A stretch of DNA of 64,000 bases from Natrinema salifodinae (lineage in GTDB: Archaea; Halobacteriota; Halobacteria; Halobacteriales; Natrialbaceae), in contig NZ_FOIS01000004.1 of assembly GCF_900110455.1 (NCBI RefSeq), positions 558,001 to 622,000 of the forward strand. Reading direction: 5' to 3'. Below the pieces are notes generated by a model that saw only the letters and a program-made list of their open reading frames with translations, was not told the origin of the DNA and ran no database searches. The position numbers and the translations under genes are program-made. Shown piece after piece: positions 41,505 through 50,282 of this stretch; the stretch's first letter is position 1; every line of letters begins with the position of its first letter.

Positions 41505-41718
41505 TCACTCCGTCTCGGTCAGCCGGTCGTATCCCGGAAGTGTTCGGACTAGTTCCCTCTCGAGTTCGTACGTTCGACCGAGCAGTCGCTCCGTCTCGAG
41601 CGCGCCGTCGACGTCGAGGGCGGCGACTCTCGTGACGGTAGTTTCGCCGTCCGGTTCCTCGAGTGAAACGAACGCTGATGGGAGAGTCGATCTCGAGTGT
41701 GTCGGGATTCGGACTCAA
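41505..41718 (-). pseudogene. possible frameshifted remnant downstream of the immunity genes
   Basis: On the minus strand just past the 41715-42395 gene, haloarchaeal-looking codons read SPNPDTLEIDSPISVRFT in one frame. They continue in another frame as LEEPDGETTVTRVAALDVDG and LETERLLGRTYELERELVRTLPGYDRLTETE, ending in TGA at 41505-41507. Switching frame near 41660 would give a continuous acidic peptide of about 70 residues. No ATG or GTG start is present; TTG at 41718 overlaps the preceding stop. It could be a decayed small gene or the 3' end of a once longer neighbour. Confidence 0.35.
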
Positions 41719-42395
41719 ATACCGAGGTGATCTTTGAAGTGGTTTTTCTCCTCCTCGGAGTACTGATACGGGTCTGCCGTAACTACGATTCCGATTCCGC
41801 CGTCAGGAAGGGATTCAGTTTTCCAGATAGGCGACGTCTGTAATCGGTCTCGTCCGAATCGTTCGCAAACGGGTTCGGAGAGGAACATTACCCAGAATAT
41901 GTCTGGAAGCCGACCGTCCTCGAGGTCCGATCGGGTGATAGTCGTTTCGCGTTCGACCCGATACGGGAGATAGGAGAACGCGAACGGTGGTGCGAGTTCG
42001 TCGTACGCGAGCGCAGCGATATCGAACGCTTCCTGCGTCGTCTCCGCCACGTTCTCGCGGAAATGAACTCGCTCCCAGATCAGGGACACGCCGCCGAGTT
42101 CGGGGAGTCCGTACCGTTCCCACGACGGTGCGACATTGAGAACGAAATCGGAATTGGATCCAAAGATCGATATCGATCCGCGTTTCCGCGTTGCGAGTTC
42201 GTCGATGGCCTCCTCAGTCGGCCTCCAATCGAGAACCAGATCCCTCGATATATCACTGTACATCGATCGGTCGATACCACCATCCCGAGTCGTGGTCCAT
42301 CCTGCTTCGAATCCTCGCTCGAGAGTTTGCCGTATTTCCTCGGATGACGGAGTTTCTAGCCGTGGGAAGTAAATCCCGTAGAAGTCTATATCCAT
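41715..42395 (-). CDS. immunity-like protein (DUF3396/Imm52-like), copy B
   Basis: This 226-residue cytosolic protein begins MDIDFYGIYFPRL. Its C-terminal pattern, DIFWVMFLSEPVCERFGRDRLQTSPIWKTESLPDGGIGIVVTADP, matches the W...YFG...V...G..RL...P......L.dGGv.i.....P pattern of DUF3396/Imm52-type immunity proteins. Codon use and GC are lower than in the core genes around. It lies downstream of the related copy A and the toxin gene on the same strand, 90 bp from copy A. It may be a second immunity gene, protective against the same or a related toxin. The family call is by eye and needs a profile search. Confidence 0.55.
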   Translation of the reverse strand: MDIDFYGIYFPRLETPSSEEIRQTLERGFEAGWTTTRDGGIDRSMYSDISRDLVLDWRPTEEAIDELATRKRGSISIFGSNSDFVLNVAPSWERYGLPELGGVSLIWERVHFRENVAETTQEAFDIAALAYDELAPPFAFSYLPYRVERETTITRSDLEDGRLPDIFWVMFLSEPVCERFGRDRLQTSPIWKTESLPDGGIGIVVTADPYQYSEEEKNHFKDHLGI

Positions 42396-42485
42396 ACTTC
42401 TATTTCTTTTCCAATACTTGGTATTCAATCTCCGTCATCGGTGCAATATCGTTATTTCTTCTCCGATATCGGTTCCATTAGCGTA

Positions 42486-43169
42486 TCATTCAGACAACTG
42501 ATCTCGAGCTGTCTCGAGCGCGTTGTCTGCGCCGGTCGGTTCGGGAGTAACGATCACGAATACGCCCCCGTCGTCCAGTTCGGTTACCTCGTACGCCGGG
42601 ACTGAGCGCAGCCGTTTGCTGCCGATCTCGTCGATCAGGTCGGGACCGAAATACGTGATCCGCTGGAGATCCGTGTCGACGATAGTATCCCAATCACGGG
42701 GCGTTGGACCCATGTGTTCGCTTCGGTAGGCTGCGTATGTCACATCAAGCCGACGACAGATTTCCGCGACGTGTTCAGAGAGGGTGAGGAAGTGGGATTC
42801 CGATTCGATATCGACCGTATCGGCTTTGAACGAGATCATAGTCCGGTCGTCGCCGACTGGAACGAACGCCACGGAGAAACTCATCGGCTTGTCGCCGGCT
42901 TCACCCAACCCGACGGTTAGCGTGGTCGAACCGGGATCGCCGGAGGCGTATTCGTCGACGATCTCCGGCAGCCGTTCCGTCAGTTCGCCCCGCTCTTCGT
43001 CTTCGGTATGACTCGTCGTTCCGTCCGGTTGCGGCCGAGTGATTACGTAGTGTCCTGGATACGTCCCGACGTTGTATTTACACCCTCGCGATACCAGCAG
43101 ATACAGGACCTGGTGGGCGAGCGTCGGGCCGGGTGGACCATCACAAATACAGTCGATATCGAATTCCAT
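42486..43169 (-). CDS. immunity-like protein (DUF3396/Imm52-like), copy A
   Basis: This 227-residue protein begins MEFDIDCICDGPPGPTLAHQ. Its C-terminal half (LQRITYFGPDLIDEIGSKRLRSVPAYEVTELDDGGVFVIVTPEP) shows the YFG...IG...L...P......L.dGGvfv.vt..P pattern of the same immunity superfamily as copy B. The ATG lies 8 bp after the toxin stop, the usual toxin-then-immunity order. It would bind and block the nuclease domain inside the producing cell. The lower GC fits mobile accessory DNA. Confidence 0.6.
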   Translation of the reverse strand: MEFDIDCICDGPPGPTLAHQVLYLLVSRGCKYNVGTYPGHYVITRPQPDGTTSHTEDEERGELTERLPEIVDEYASGDPGSTTLTVGLGEAGDKPMSFSVAFVPVGDDRTMISFKADTVDIESESHFLTLSEHVAEICRRLDVTYAAYRSEHMGPTPRDWDTIVDTDLQRITYFGPDLIDEIGSKRLRSVPAYEVTELDDGGVFVIVTPEPTGADNALETARDQLSE

Positions 43170-43177
43170 GAGTAATC

Positions 43178-44368
43178 TTAGTCCTGGACATACTCGTAGT
43201 TGATTCCTTCGGCGTCCATGTACTCTCGATACTGTGAGGGTGGTCTCTCGTTGAATACGATTTTGTACGCTTGGATATCGATGGTGTCGCTCTCGATGAT
43301 ACGCTGGTAGCCGGCGTCAACGTCGCCAACGTAGCCTTTGAACTCATCAAAGTCCCAACTATCGAAATTACGATTCTTCACCTCGTTTCCGACCCGAGTT
43401 CCTTGTTCGGACGTGACAACGTCGATATCACCTGGCCGACTGGAAACTCTATTCGACTGTTGGACGGCGACTACGTCCTGTTTCCGGATCGTCGCGTATC
43501 GCGCTTCAAACGCTGCTCCCTTGAAGTTAGATATGTCCGGTGCGATTAAATCGTTCGCGAGTTTGTCGATATTATCGACGTCGGCTCGTTTAAGCCCTTC
43601 CAGATCATCGACGACCTGCTCGATACCAGCGAAACCAACTTCGTCCGTATGTCTCCCCAGACTCGAGGCCAGTGCTTCCTTGTCGACATCGATATCCAGT
43701 TGGTGGGCCCGGGCGAACGGCCCTGGTCCGCCACTCGCCATAGCGCGAGCAGTGTCATCACCGCCGCGGGCGACTGTCCTGCCAACTGCTGACTGTTCAT
43801 CTGCATCGAGTCGGTTGATATCAGTACCGTCGACGTCGTGACGATCGAGAAGTTTCGCCACCCGATACTGCTGGCCGACCGTTGATACGCTGCTGAGTAC
43901 GTTTTCACCGGCTTCTTGGGTAAGGCCGATTCCGGTGGAGAGACCGCGCGAGAACTGAAGCCGGCTAAACCGGACCGGGGCTTTTGCAGTGTGACTCGCT
44001 CGACCAGCCAGCTGGGCTGCGCGTCGGACCCGTGATGTGCTGAGTTTATCGACGGTCTTTTGGACGCGCTTGGAACTCTTGAGGGCCTTGCCGGCTTCAC
44101 CAGAAGGAACCGCACTTTCGATGACGAACCAGGCGATGTAGCCCTCGTACCAGCCCTGGCGGTAGGACTCGTACAGCTGCGGATCGGTGTCGGGATCGTG
44201 CGGGTTGTTACGGCGTTGTTGGGTTTCGATCGACTCGGGCATCGCCGCGATGATCGCGTCGAGGTTCGCGATGGCACCGGGAATCTCCCGCACTGCGGCG
44301 ACGGTCCCGACCGGATCGGTGTACAGCGCTCGCAGGGAATCGATCGACTCGCCGGCACCGGTCGTCAT
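43178..44368 (-). CDS. polymorphic toxin with C-terminal PD-(D/E)XK-like nuclease, 5'-truncated
   Basis: From ATG 44368 this encodes 396 residues. A helical pre-toxin region (about 1-280, including QQRRNNPHDPDTDPQLYESYRQGW and helical Ala/Arg-rich stretches) leads to a C-terminal domain (about 283-396). That domain has Glu288, GDIDVV (Asp314/316) and NEVKNR (Glu329, Lys331), the D-x(n)-ExK arrangement of restriction-endonuclease-fold nucleases. Two immunity-like genes follow. The reading frame stays open and codon-typical upstream (VGGVWAAASDEIRSQGVSDP) to about 44612, but has no start codon there and runs into a divergent gene. The original N terminus therefore appears lost, and this may be an orphan toxin cassette. 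Confidence 0.65.
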   Translation of the reverse strand: MTTGAGESIDSLRALYTDPVGTVAAVREIPGAIANLDAIIAAMPESIETQQRRNNPHDPDTDPQLYESYRQGWYEGYIAWFVIESAVPSGEAGKALKSSKRVQKTVDKLSTSRVRRAAQLAGRASHTAKAPVRFSRLQFSRGLSTGIGLTQEAGENVLSSVSTVGQQYRVAKLLDRHDVDGTDINRLDADEQSAVGRTVARGGDDTARAMASGGPGPFARAHQLDIDVDKEALASSLGRHTDEVGFAGIEQVVDDLEGLKRADVDNIDKLANDLIAPDISNFKGAAFEARYATIRKQDVVAVQQSNRVSSRPGDIDVVTSEQGTRVGNEVKNRNFDSWDFDEFKGYVGDVDAGYQRIIESDTIDIQAYKIVFNERPPSQYREYMDAEGINYEYVQD

Positions 44369-44612
44369 TCCCTGCAGGGTTCCGAGGTCGCGCTCGATTC
44401 GCGGGTCGGAGACCCCTTGCGAACGGATCTCGTCCGACGCCGCGGCCCAGACGCCGCCGACTTCGACGGCAGCCGATTCGTTCGTGCCGACTCCGTCGAC
44501 GATTCGAGGGCCGCCCGCGCGGCGAGCGGTCGCCTTCGCCGGACCGCACCGCTGACGGCCGTCGCGCTCGGGAACCGAAACTATCGCCTTGCTCCGGTCA
44601 GTTGATGCGCGT

Positions 44613-45398
44613 ATGCCCGTTGCGTCGAACGGATCCGTCTCGCTGTACTACGACCGCACCGGCGAGGGCGACTCAGTGGTCTTCGTCCCCGAAGCCGGCC
44701 TCGGCGGCTGGCTGTGGGGCTGGCAACACGCTGCCGTCGCCGGTCCCCACGAGGCCGTCGTCTGGGATCTCCGGGGGACCGGCCGCTCCGACGCGCCCGA
44801 CGGTCCCTACGCCCTCGAGACGCTCGTCGCCGACCTCGAGGCGGTCCTCTCCGAGTGTGAGATCACCGACGCTCACCTCGTCGGCTGCGGGCTCGGCGGC
44901 GCGATCGCGCTCGCGGCGGCCCGGACGTCGAGCCGCCTGGCGTCGCTGACGCTGTTCGGCACCGCGGCCGAGGGCGCCGCGTTCGACCTCGACCCCCTCT
45001 TCGCGTCCCCGAACGATCCGGACGCGCTCCGAGAATCGCTCGAAGCCGGGTTCTCCGACGACTTCATCGACGCCCAGCCCGACGTCGTCGACGGCATCGT
45101 CGACTGGCGCGCCGACGGCGACGCCGACCGAGCGGGCTGGGAGGCACAGACAGCCGCGCTCGAGGGCTTCGACGCGACCGACTGGCTGGTCGAGGTCACC
45201 CAACCGACGCGGGTGTTCCACGGCGGCGCGGACGGCCTGGTCGCCCCGTCGGCCGGTCGGGACCTGGCACGGGGACTTCCCCGCGGGGAGTTCGTCGAGA
45301 TCGAGGACACCGGCCATCTCTGCTTCATCGAGCGTTCCAGAACGATCAACGATCGGTTGCTCGGATTCCTCGAGGACCGTACCGAGGACGACGAGTGA
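44613..45398 (+). CDS. alpha/beta hydrolase-fold protein without canonical nucleophile
   Basis: This 261-residue protein has the hydrolase frame. The oxyanion region is VFVPEAGLGGWLWGW, and DLRGTGRSDAPDG follows. The acid is in HGGADGLVAP and the catalytic His in DTGHLCFIE. The nucleophile elbow reads HLVGCGLGGAIAL, where active enzymes have G-x-S-x-G, so the Ser is replaced by Gly with a Cys just before it. It may be a non-hydrolytic family member or use another residue. ATG 44613 is used; an upstream in-frame ATG at 44589 is less likely. It is divergent from the truncated toxin gene. Confidence 0.8.
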   Translation: MPVASNGSVSLYYDRTGEGDSVVFVPEAGLGGWLWGWQHAAVAGPHEAVVWDLRGTGRSDAPDGPYALETLVADLEAVLSECEITDAHLVGCGLGGAIALAAARTSSRLASLTLFGTAAEGAAFDLDPLFASPNDPDALRESLEAGFSDDFIDAQPDVVDGIVDWRADGDADRAGWEAQTAALEGFDATDWLVEVTQPTRVFHGGADGLVAPSAGRDLARGLPRGEFVEIEDTGHLCFIERSRTINDRLLGFLEDRTEDDE

Positions 45399-45583
45399 CC
45401 GGTATACGAGATGTGCTAACTCTATCGTCGGACATGCAGTAGGCTACTCCCGACGACAATAGTGGTTCCTCGTGACTCGTGAATACCACCTCGAAGCACC
45501 GTACATTCGCCGAATACCGATTCTTAAATCGAGGGAAACTATGTGAGTGATGAAAAAGCATTTATCTATCACTCAGAGTATGA

Positions 45584-46765
45584 ATGGATATGCCCTCCTC
45601 GCGGCGTACCTATCTCGCAGGTGTTGGAGTTGGACTCTCCACGATTATTGCGGGGTGTTCTGACGAATCGCGTCCGACGAGCACACCTATCGCTTCCAAC
45701 TGGGAACAGATCGGTCACGACTCACGACACACTAGTGCAAATACGTCCATTTCTAACATCTCTCAGGGAGATACTCACTGGCGAACGGAATTGGAGGCAA
45801 ACGCTGAGATCTCCGGCGTTGCTGTTATCGATAATCGAATTATCGCTGGCGGACGTCGAGAAATGGAACGCGGTTTTCTGTCTCAGATATCACTCGGTGA
45901 CGGTGAAATACTGAGTAGCGTTGAACTCTCGACGCCTGTGATTGCTCCGCCAGTACTAAGCGAGAACTCCGTTATTACGACATGCCGTATAGACGGTCAG
46001 ACTGGGAACCTTCGCTCCTTTGATTACGAGGAAACCGAACGATGGTCTCATCGAGTAGCTGGCACACTCCCCGCTCCACCGGCAATTCATCAATCAGTTG
46101 TCTATGGTGGTAGTCGGAAGGGAGAAATATTCGCTCTCGAGGAGTCAGATGGGGACGTTCGATGGGAGAGGACGCTGGGTGACGAACAGACAGAGGGCGC
46201 TGTTTCCGCACCACCAACAGTAGATGAAACCGGCGTGTACATCCCTCTCTCTTCATCCGCAGCACAGGGAATTTATTCTCTATCCCCTACAGACGGGACC
46301 ACGAAGTGGAAAATCGAAGGGCCGCGTATTCTATCGATACTAGCGAGAACGGACGATGTATTGCTCGTAAGTTATCCGTCATATGATGTTGCAGCGTTCG
46401 ATATCAGGACCGGAGAACGACGCTGGTCAACGAGCCTCGCCGAAAAAGAAGTGTCACCACCAGCAGTCAGTGATGGCATCATTGTCGTTGCGGACGAAAC
46501 GACATTATATGGTCTCGAGGCAGAAACTGGCGAAGAACGCTGGTCGATAACGTGCGATCCGGATACGGCTTATCAACCAGTTATTGCAGGTCCTACCGTC
46601 CTCATTCAATCCGAGAACAGCCTCATTTGCTGTTCAGTAGAGGACGGGGAACAGTTATGGACTAGTGATCATTCGTCTGGAATCCCTATCGTCCCCTTCG
46701 AGAACGGACTGCTCTTCAGTCCCGCGCCTAACACTCTCGCCGCATACTCGAGTTACCAAGAGTGA
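45584..46765 (+). CDS. Tat lipoprotein with PQQ-type beta-propeller repeats
   Basis: This 393-residue protein begins SSRRTYLAGVGVGLSTIIAGC, a twin-arginine signal ending in a lipobox Cys (about residue 24), so it is anchored on the outside of the membrane. The body is a seven- to eight-blade propeller with W-rich repeat units (THWRTELEANAEIS, RWSHRVAGTLPAPPAIHQSVVYGGS, VRWERTLGDEQTEG, ERRWSTSLAEKEVSPPAVSDGIIVVA, ERWSITCDPDTAYQP). These match the PQQ-like repeat fold used as a binding scaffold as often as for enzymes. No PQQ or metal ligands are evident. GC is low compared with core genes. A TTCTTAAATCG TATA-like element lies about 55 bp upstream. Confidence 0.82.
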   Translation: MDMPSSRRTYLAGVGVGLSTIIAGCSDESRPTSTPIASNWEQIGHDSRHTSANTSISNISQGDTHWRTELEANAEISGVAVIDNRIIAGGRREMERGFLSQISLGDGEILSSVELSTPVIAPPVLSENSVITTCRIDGQTGNLRSFDYEETERWSHRVAGTLPAPPAIHQSVVYGGSRKGEIFALEESDGDVRWERTLGDEQTEGAVSAPPTVDETGVYIPLSSSAAQGIYSLSPTDGTTKWKIEGPRILSILARTDDVLLVSYPSYDVAAFDIRTGERRWSTSLAEKEVSPPAVSDGIIVVADETTLYGLEAETGEERWSITCDPDTAYQPVIAGPTVLIQSENSLICCSVEDGEQLWTSDHSSGIPIVPFENGLLFSPAPNTLAAYSSYQE

Positions 46766-46844
46766 GTACCGAGATCAGGCGTTCCCACGAATTCCGTCGG
46801 AGAAAAATTCGGTTGCTGCCATCGCTACAGCAACTACGGACCGG

Positions 46845-48032
46845 CTATGCGAGTATCTCGTCGAGTGAGTTTGAGATCGCTTCTGCGGTTTGATAGCTGG
46901 CTAGTGAGACGACCAGCGATTCCGTCTCTTCCGGATCGAGCTGGGCTTCGGATCGCTCAAGCATAGAATCCGCATATAGCTGCTGATCATACGCTGTATT
47001 CTGCAAGACTAGCGAAAGAGGATCATCGGTTCGTTCTTCAGTTGCTTCTTCGACGCTCGCTCGCGCTCGCTCCGCACTCTCGGTTGTTGCTGAAATTGTT
47101 ACCCCCTGATCGGTAGTCCACGGGTTCGGTACAGACGTGAGTTCATCTGCAGCGACCATCATGGCATCGCCCTTCAGGCTACTGATGACAGCTGCTTCGT
47201 CGTAGCCTCGCTCTGCCAAGGTTTTTGCTCGGTTTCGATAGCCGTCTGCAGACTCCGCTGCGATTGATGCATACCTGTCCGAGTCATAGGATTTAGCAAT
47301 TTCACTACGCTCTGTAGGAATCACAGCATCGTATTCCACCGACGGGCCAGTAGAGCCAGTAGAGGTGGACTCACCAAACACTTCTGCGTTAGAACTGTTG
47401 ATTAGTTCCGCGTCAGTCACACTCATTGAGGCTGCCTTGACGGAACTGTACGCTTGTGCCAAACTGGTTTCCGTTGATCGCTTTCCTGATTCAAAGAGCG
47501 TCGGCACCTGGTCAAGGTGGTCTGTCCCGGCGTTTAGGCTATGCTGTACTTCACCCAAGACAACGAGTGACTTGTCACTTTTCGGTTGCCGTTTCAGAGC
47601 TCTTTTTGCCCGGCCAATAGCCGACCGCACATCGGCTACTTCGTTCTTAATACTATTTTCTGTGATAGTTCCGGATGCGGCCTTCTGATATCCTTCAACG
47701 GTATACCCGCTGACAGTTGATTGCCTTGCTGCAACAAGCGCATCCCAGTCATCGGAAGCAGCAATACTCTTCTCTAACAACGCTTGCTGCCGGTTTGCTT
47801 GTTTAACAGCATCTGGATTCGTCAGTTCATCGTGATCGATATTGGTAGCGGGCTGAACTTGCGCATGAGTCTGGATACGCTGTATCGCCTCACTGGAGAG
47901 TGTAACGGGTCGAGGGATTTCACGATCTGTTCCGCTAGAAGTGGAAGTAGCAGCGACACCGCGTGCCGCCCCGATTCCGGCTGTTCCCACCACTGCACCC
48001 GCGATCGCGCCAAGGGTCGTTCTCCGTTTCAT
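46845..48032 (-). CDS. Tat/Sec-exported hypothetical protein
   Basis: This 395-residue protein begins KRRTTLGAIAGAVVGTAG, a twin-arginine-like signal followed by Ala-rich cleavage sequence. The mature part is mostly helical, Ala/Ser/Asp/Glu-rich, with coiled-coil-like stretches (KQANRQQALLEKSIAASDDW, DVRSAIGRAKRALKRQPKSD, YRNRAKTLAERGYDEAAV) and no Cys. It starts 2 bp after the stop of another exported protein gene, so the two form an operon on low-GC DNA. A structural, antagonistic or adhesion role is possible, but I recognise no family. Confidence 0.65.
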   Translation of the reverse strand: MKRRTTLGAIAGAVVGTAGIGAARGVAATSTSSGTDREIPRPVTLSSEAIQRIQTHAQVQPATNIDHDELTNPDAVKQANRQQALLEKSIAASDDWDALVAARQSTVSGYTVEGYQKAASGTITENSIKNEVADVRSAIGRAKRALKRQPKSDKSLVVLGEVQHSLNAGTDHLDQVPTLFESGKRSTETSLAQAYSSVKAASMSVTDAELINSSNAEVFGESTSTGSTGPSVEYDAVIPTERSEIAKSYDSDRYASIAAESADGYRNRAKTLAERGYDEAAVISSLKGDAMMVAADELTSVPNPWTTDQGVTISATTESAERARASVEEATEERTDDPLSLVLQNTAYDQQLYADSMLERSEAQLDPEETESLVVSLASYQTAEAISNSLDEILA

Positions 48033-48034
48033 GG

Positions 48035-48772
48035 TTATCGGTAAATATTGAAGTCTGCTGCGTGGAAGTTCCTGTTCGAATCATCGGTGGTAATCGGAGA
48101 CGAGTCGATTCGGAATCCTGCGTCCACCGACGTGTTAACGTCCATTCGATACCAGCCAGTTTTCGTTGGTGTATTAACGTGAGTTAACCAGTTAATACCC
48201 TGAACGCTAGGATTGTCGTTGAATTGTCGTACCTTGTGCTGTGTGGTGTTCGCCCCATTAGTAACCGATTCTTCGTCTTCGATCAGGCTAAACGGATCAG
48301 GCAGGGGGAGATTCGATGCTGAAGAGGCGAGGTCGATCAGGTACGACAGTGCTGCCTCGGCAACAGGATCAACACTGGGACTACCGGTTCCCTGTTGGCT
48401 TGTCTGTAAGTCGGTGATCCGGATGCTTGTATCAGTGGGACTGCTGAAATATTCTACCTCTAATTCGTGGTTTTCCGTCGCGGGATACCAGAATTGAGGG
48501 GAATACCACGTTCCCTTGTTTTTGGCGTCATCATAACTGAGACTCATCGTTGCAGCTTGCGTAGCATCTACTGGAGTATCTGTACTTTGAGTAGTGAGTT
48601 CATCATCTCCTGCTGCACTGGAACAGTGGTCGACGTAGTTCCAGTCATCATCATAGTAGAACTGATGGTCATCGCTATCGTACTCTACTTGATCTGCCGA
48701 TGCGGTACCGGATGCAAGAGCCGCTATACCTGCCGTAATGGCAGGTATCGCCTTTTTAGTATTTTTCAACAT
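48035..48772 (-). CDS. secreted hypothetical protein
   Basis: This 245-residue protein has a Sec signal (LKNTKKAIPAITAGIAALAS, cleavage near GTASA-DQ). The mature part starts with an aromatic/acidic stretch (YDSDDHQFYYDDDWNYVDHC). It continues with a Ser/Thr-rich beta-type domain (AATMSLSYDDAKNKGTWYSPQFWYP) and ends GWYRMDVNTSVDAGFRIDSS and NIYR. Only one cysteine is present. The Ser/Thr and low-GC codon composition differs from core genes. It is the first gene of a two-gene operon preceded by very AT-rich DNA containing its promoter. Unknown function; a secreted antimicrobial (halocin-like) or surface protein is a guess. Confidence 0.6.
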   Translation of the reverse strand: MLKNTKKAIPAITAGIAALASGTASADQVEYDSDDHQFYYDDDWNYVDHCSSAAGDDELTTQSTDTPVDATQAATMSLSYDDAKNKGTWYSPQFWYPATENHELEVEYFSSPTDTSIRITDLQTSQQGTGSPSVDPVAEAALSYLIDLASSASNLPLPDPFSLIEDEESVTNGANTTQHKVRQFNDNPSVQGINWLTHVNTPTKTGWYRMDVNTSVDAGFRIDSSPITTDDSNRNFHAADFNIYR

Positions 48773-49439
48773 CCAATAGAATATATAATAAGAAATTAAT
48801 TAAGTATTCTTGAAGATACTAGACATAATTAGGTTGTACAATAATCATAGGAAATAAATATAGTGATGGAATCCTACCTATAAGTGAATATTGTGGTCTA
48901 TATCCAATTATAGATAGAAGATATCTTTGTATGTGGTTCAGAAAATCAGGATATAAACAGCAGGATTCGATCACCAAAATCGGTAACTAGTGCGTAGTAG
49001 TGAAGAGCAGCGAATCAGAGCAGGCCTGCAGTCGTCGGTCGAATGTTCTGGACTGTACGCATCTACGCTCGAGGAACGGATGATCGACTGGCAAACGCGT
49101 GGCGCGGTTCCGACCGTCAGTCGACTTCGTGCACGTCGATATGGCTCACTTGGCCTGTACGCACCGTGTTGATCGGGAAACCGAGTACGATACCTGCAAG
49201 ATCAACACGTCGGAGAACGTCGCGGAAGTCAGGGCGAGCGAGCACCGCGAGACGGGAGCTAACGGTCTCTCACGAGGCGAGTGCGATGAACAGGAGCGGA
49301 GCGTAGGAAGGGCAGCGGCTTATTCTGACCTCAGTCTCAAGCACGACGGATTGCCGTCTCGCGAACGAGTCGGAACGGTCGCCGTTCCGACGGCAGGAGA
49401 GACCCAGTTTTCCCGTTCTCTTTCAGCGCTTGTTCCCGT
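48773..49439. other. gene-free interval, extremely AT-rich on its left side
   Basis: Positions 48773-48990 are the most AT-rich part of the window, with many TATA/TAAT runs. They must contain the promoter of the secreted-protein operon (for example TATATAATAAG just upstream of 48772). From about 48990 to 49439 the base composition returns to GC-rich. Short frames there (such as 49099-49461) have no recognisable protein pattern. I see no tRNA, terminator hairpin or transposase remnant that I could defend. The composition step marks the right edge of the accessory island. Confidence 0.55.
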
Positions 49440-50147
49440 TCACGACTTCCACTCGCCGTAGTTCGTCTCGTCGACCTCGCCTTTGGCCTGGCGCTCGCGC
49501 GGCCAGGCCGCGACGCCGACGGCGAGTCCGTAGCCGACGATCAAAGACCCCATCACGGCCAGTCCCGGGATCCCGGGCAGCGACGCGGCTTCCAGCCACG
49601 TCTGGTCGGGATAGTAGGCCGCGATCCGAAAGAACCAGCTGCCCAGCATGACGGTCAGCAGCGGGAGGTAGACCCGACGGAGCCGCCGGCCGACCGCTTC
49701 GCGATACGGCAACTTGATCGCCGGATTGCGGTAGTCCTCGCTCAGCTCCGCGCGCCAGCGCGGCCGTTCGACGCCGGCGGACGGGTCGAGCGCGTTCGCG
49801 AACAGGTTCTCCTGCAGGAGTCGCGCACGCGAGCGCCACACGTCGTAACTCTGGTACCGGCGCGCCTCGATCCCGAGGAACACGGCTATGACGAGCATTC
49901 CGACCAGCAAGATGGCGTGGGAGGTCCCGTCGCTCGAGAACGCGTAGACGAGGATCGCGGCCATGACGGTGACCGCCCAGTCGGTCGTCCGGTCGAGCCG
50001 GTCGCGCCAGGTCGTGACCCGCTCGATCTCGCCGCGATAGAGGTGCGCCGCCACCGATCCGAGCCCGGTGCTCTGATCGACCATCTCCCGGCCGATCTCC
50101 CGCTGTTCGGGGGCTTCCGGGTCGAAATCGGTCTCTCCCCGAGTCAT
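49440..50147 (-). CDS. DUF2270 membrane protein
   Basis: This 235-residue protein begins MTRGETDFDPEAPEQREIGREM. A conserved soluble part is followed by four membrane helices: two together (WAVTVMAAILVYAFSS, AILLVGMLVIAVFLGIEA) and two near the end (VYLPLLTVMLGSWFFRIAAYY, GLAVMGSLIVGYGLAVGVAAW). Between them RRYQSYDVWRSRARLLQENLFANAL is the DUF2270 hallmark. The C terminus ends DETNYGEWKS. I start at ATG 50147; a much longer frame upstream is antisense to the next gene. Function of the family is unknown. Confidence 0.85.
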   Translation of the reverse strand: MTRGETDFDPEAPEQREIGREMVDQSTGLGSVAAHLYRGEIERVTTWRDRLDRTTDWAVTVMAAILVYAFSSDGTSHAILLVGMLVIAVFLGIEARRYQSYDVWRSRARLLQENLFANALDPSAGVERPRWRAELSEDYRNPAIKLPYREAVGRRLRRVYLPLLTVMLGSWFFRIAAYYPDQTWLEAASLPGIPGLAVMGSLIVGYGLAVGVAAWPRERQAKGEVDETNYGEWKS

Positions 50148-50282
50148 TACGAACGATACCGTCGGGAGCGGGATAACGAGTGCTCCAACGCTAGCAGGTA
50201 CGCAGTCCGATTCCGCGACCGCGCCTCCGTGCTTGCGACTGACTCCCCGGCTACTACGTGTTCGAACGTGGGAGGGCCCGCT

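Noticed and set aside
48990-49461. Overlapping plus-strand frames of 60-120 codons
   Set aside because: No conserved pattern, weak codon bias and mutually overlapping; I could not identify a transposase or other remnant.
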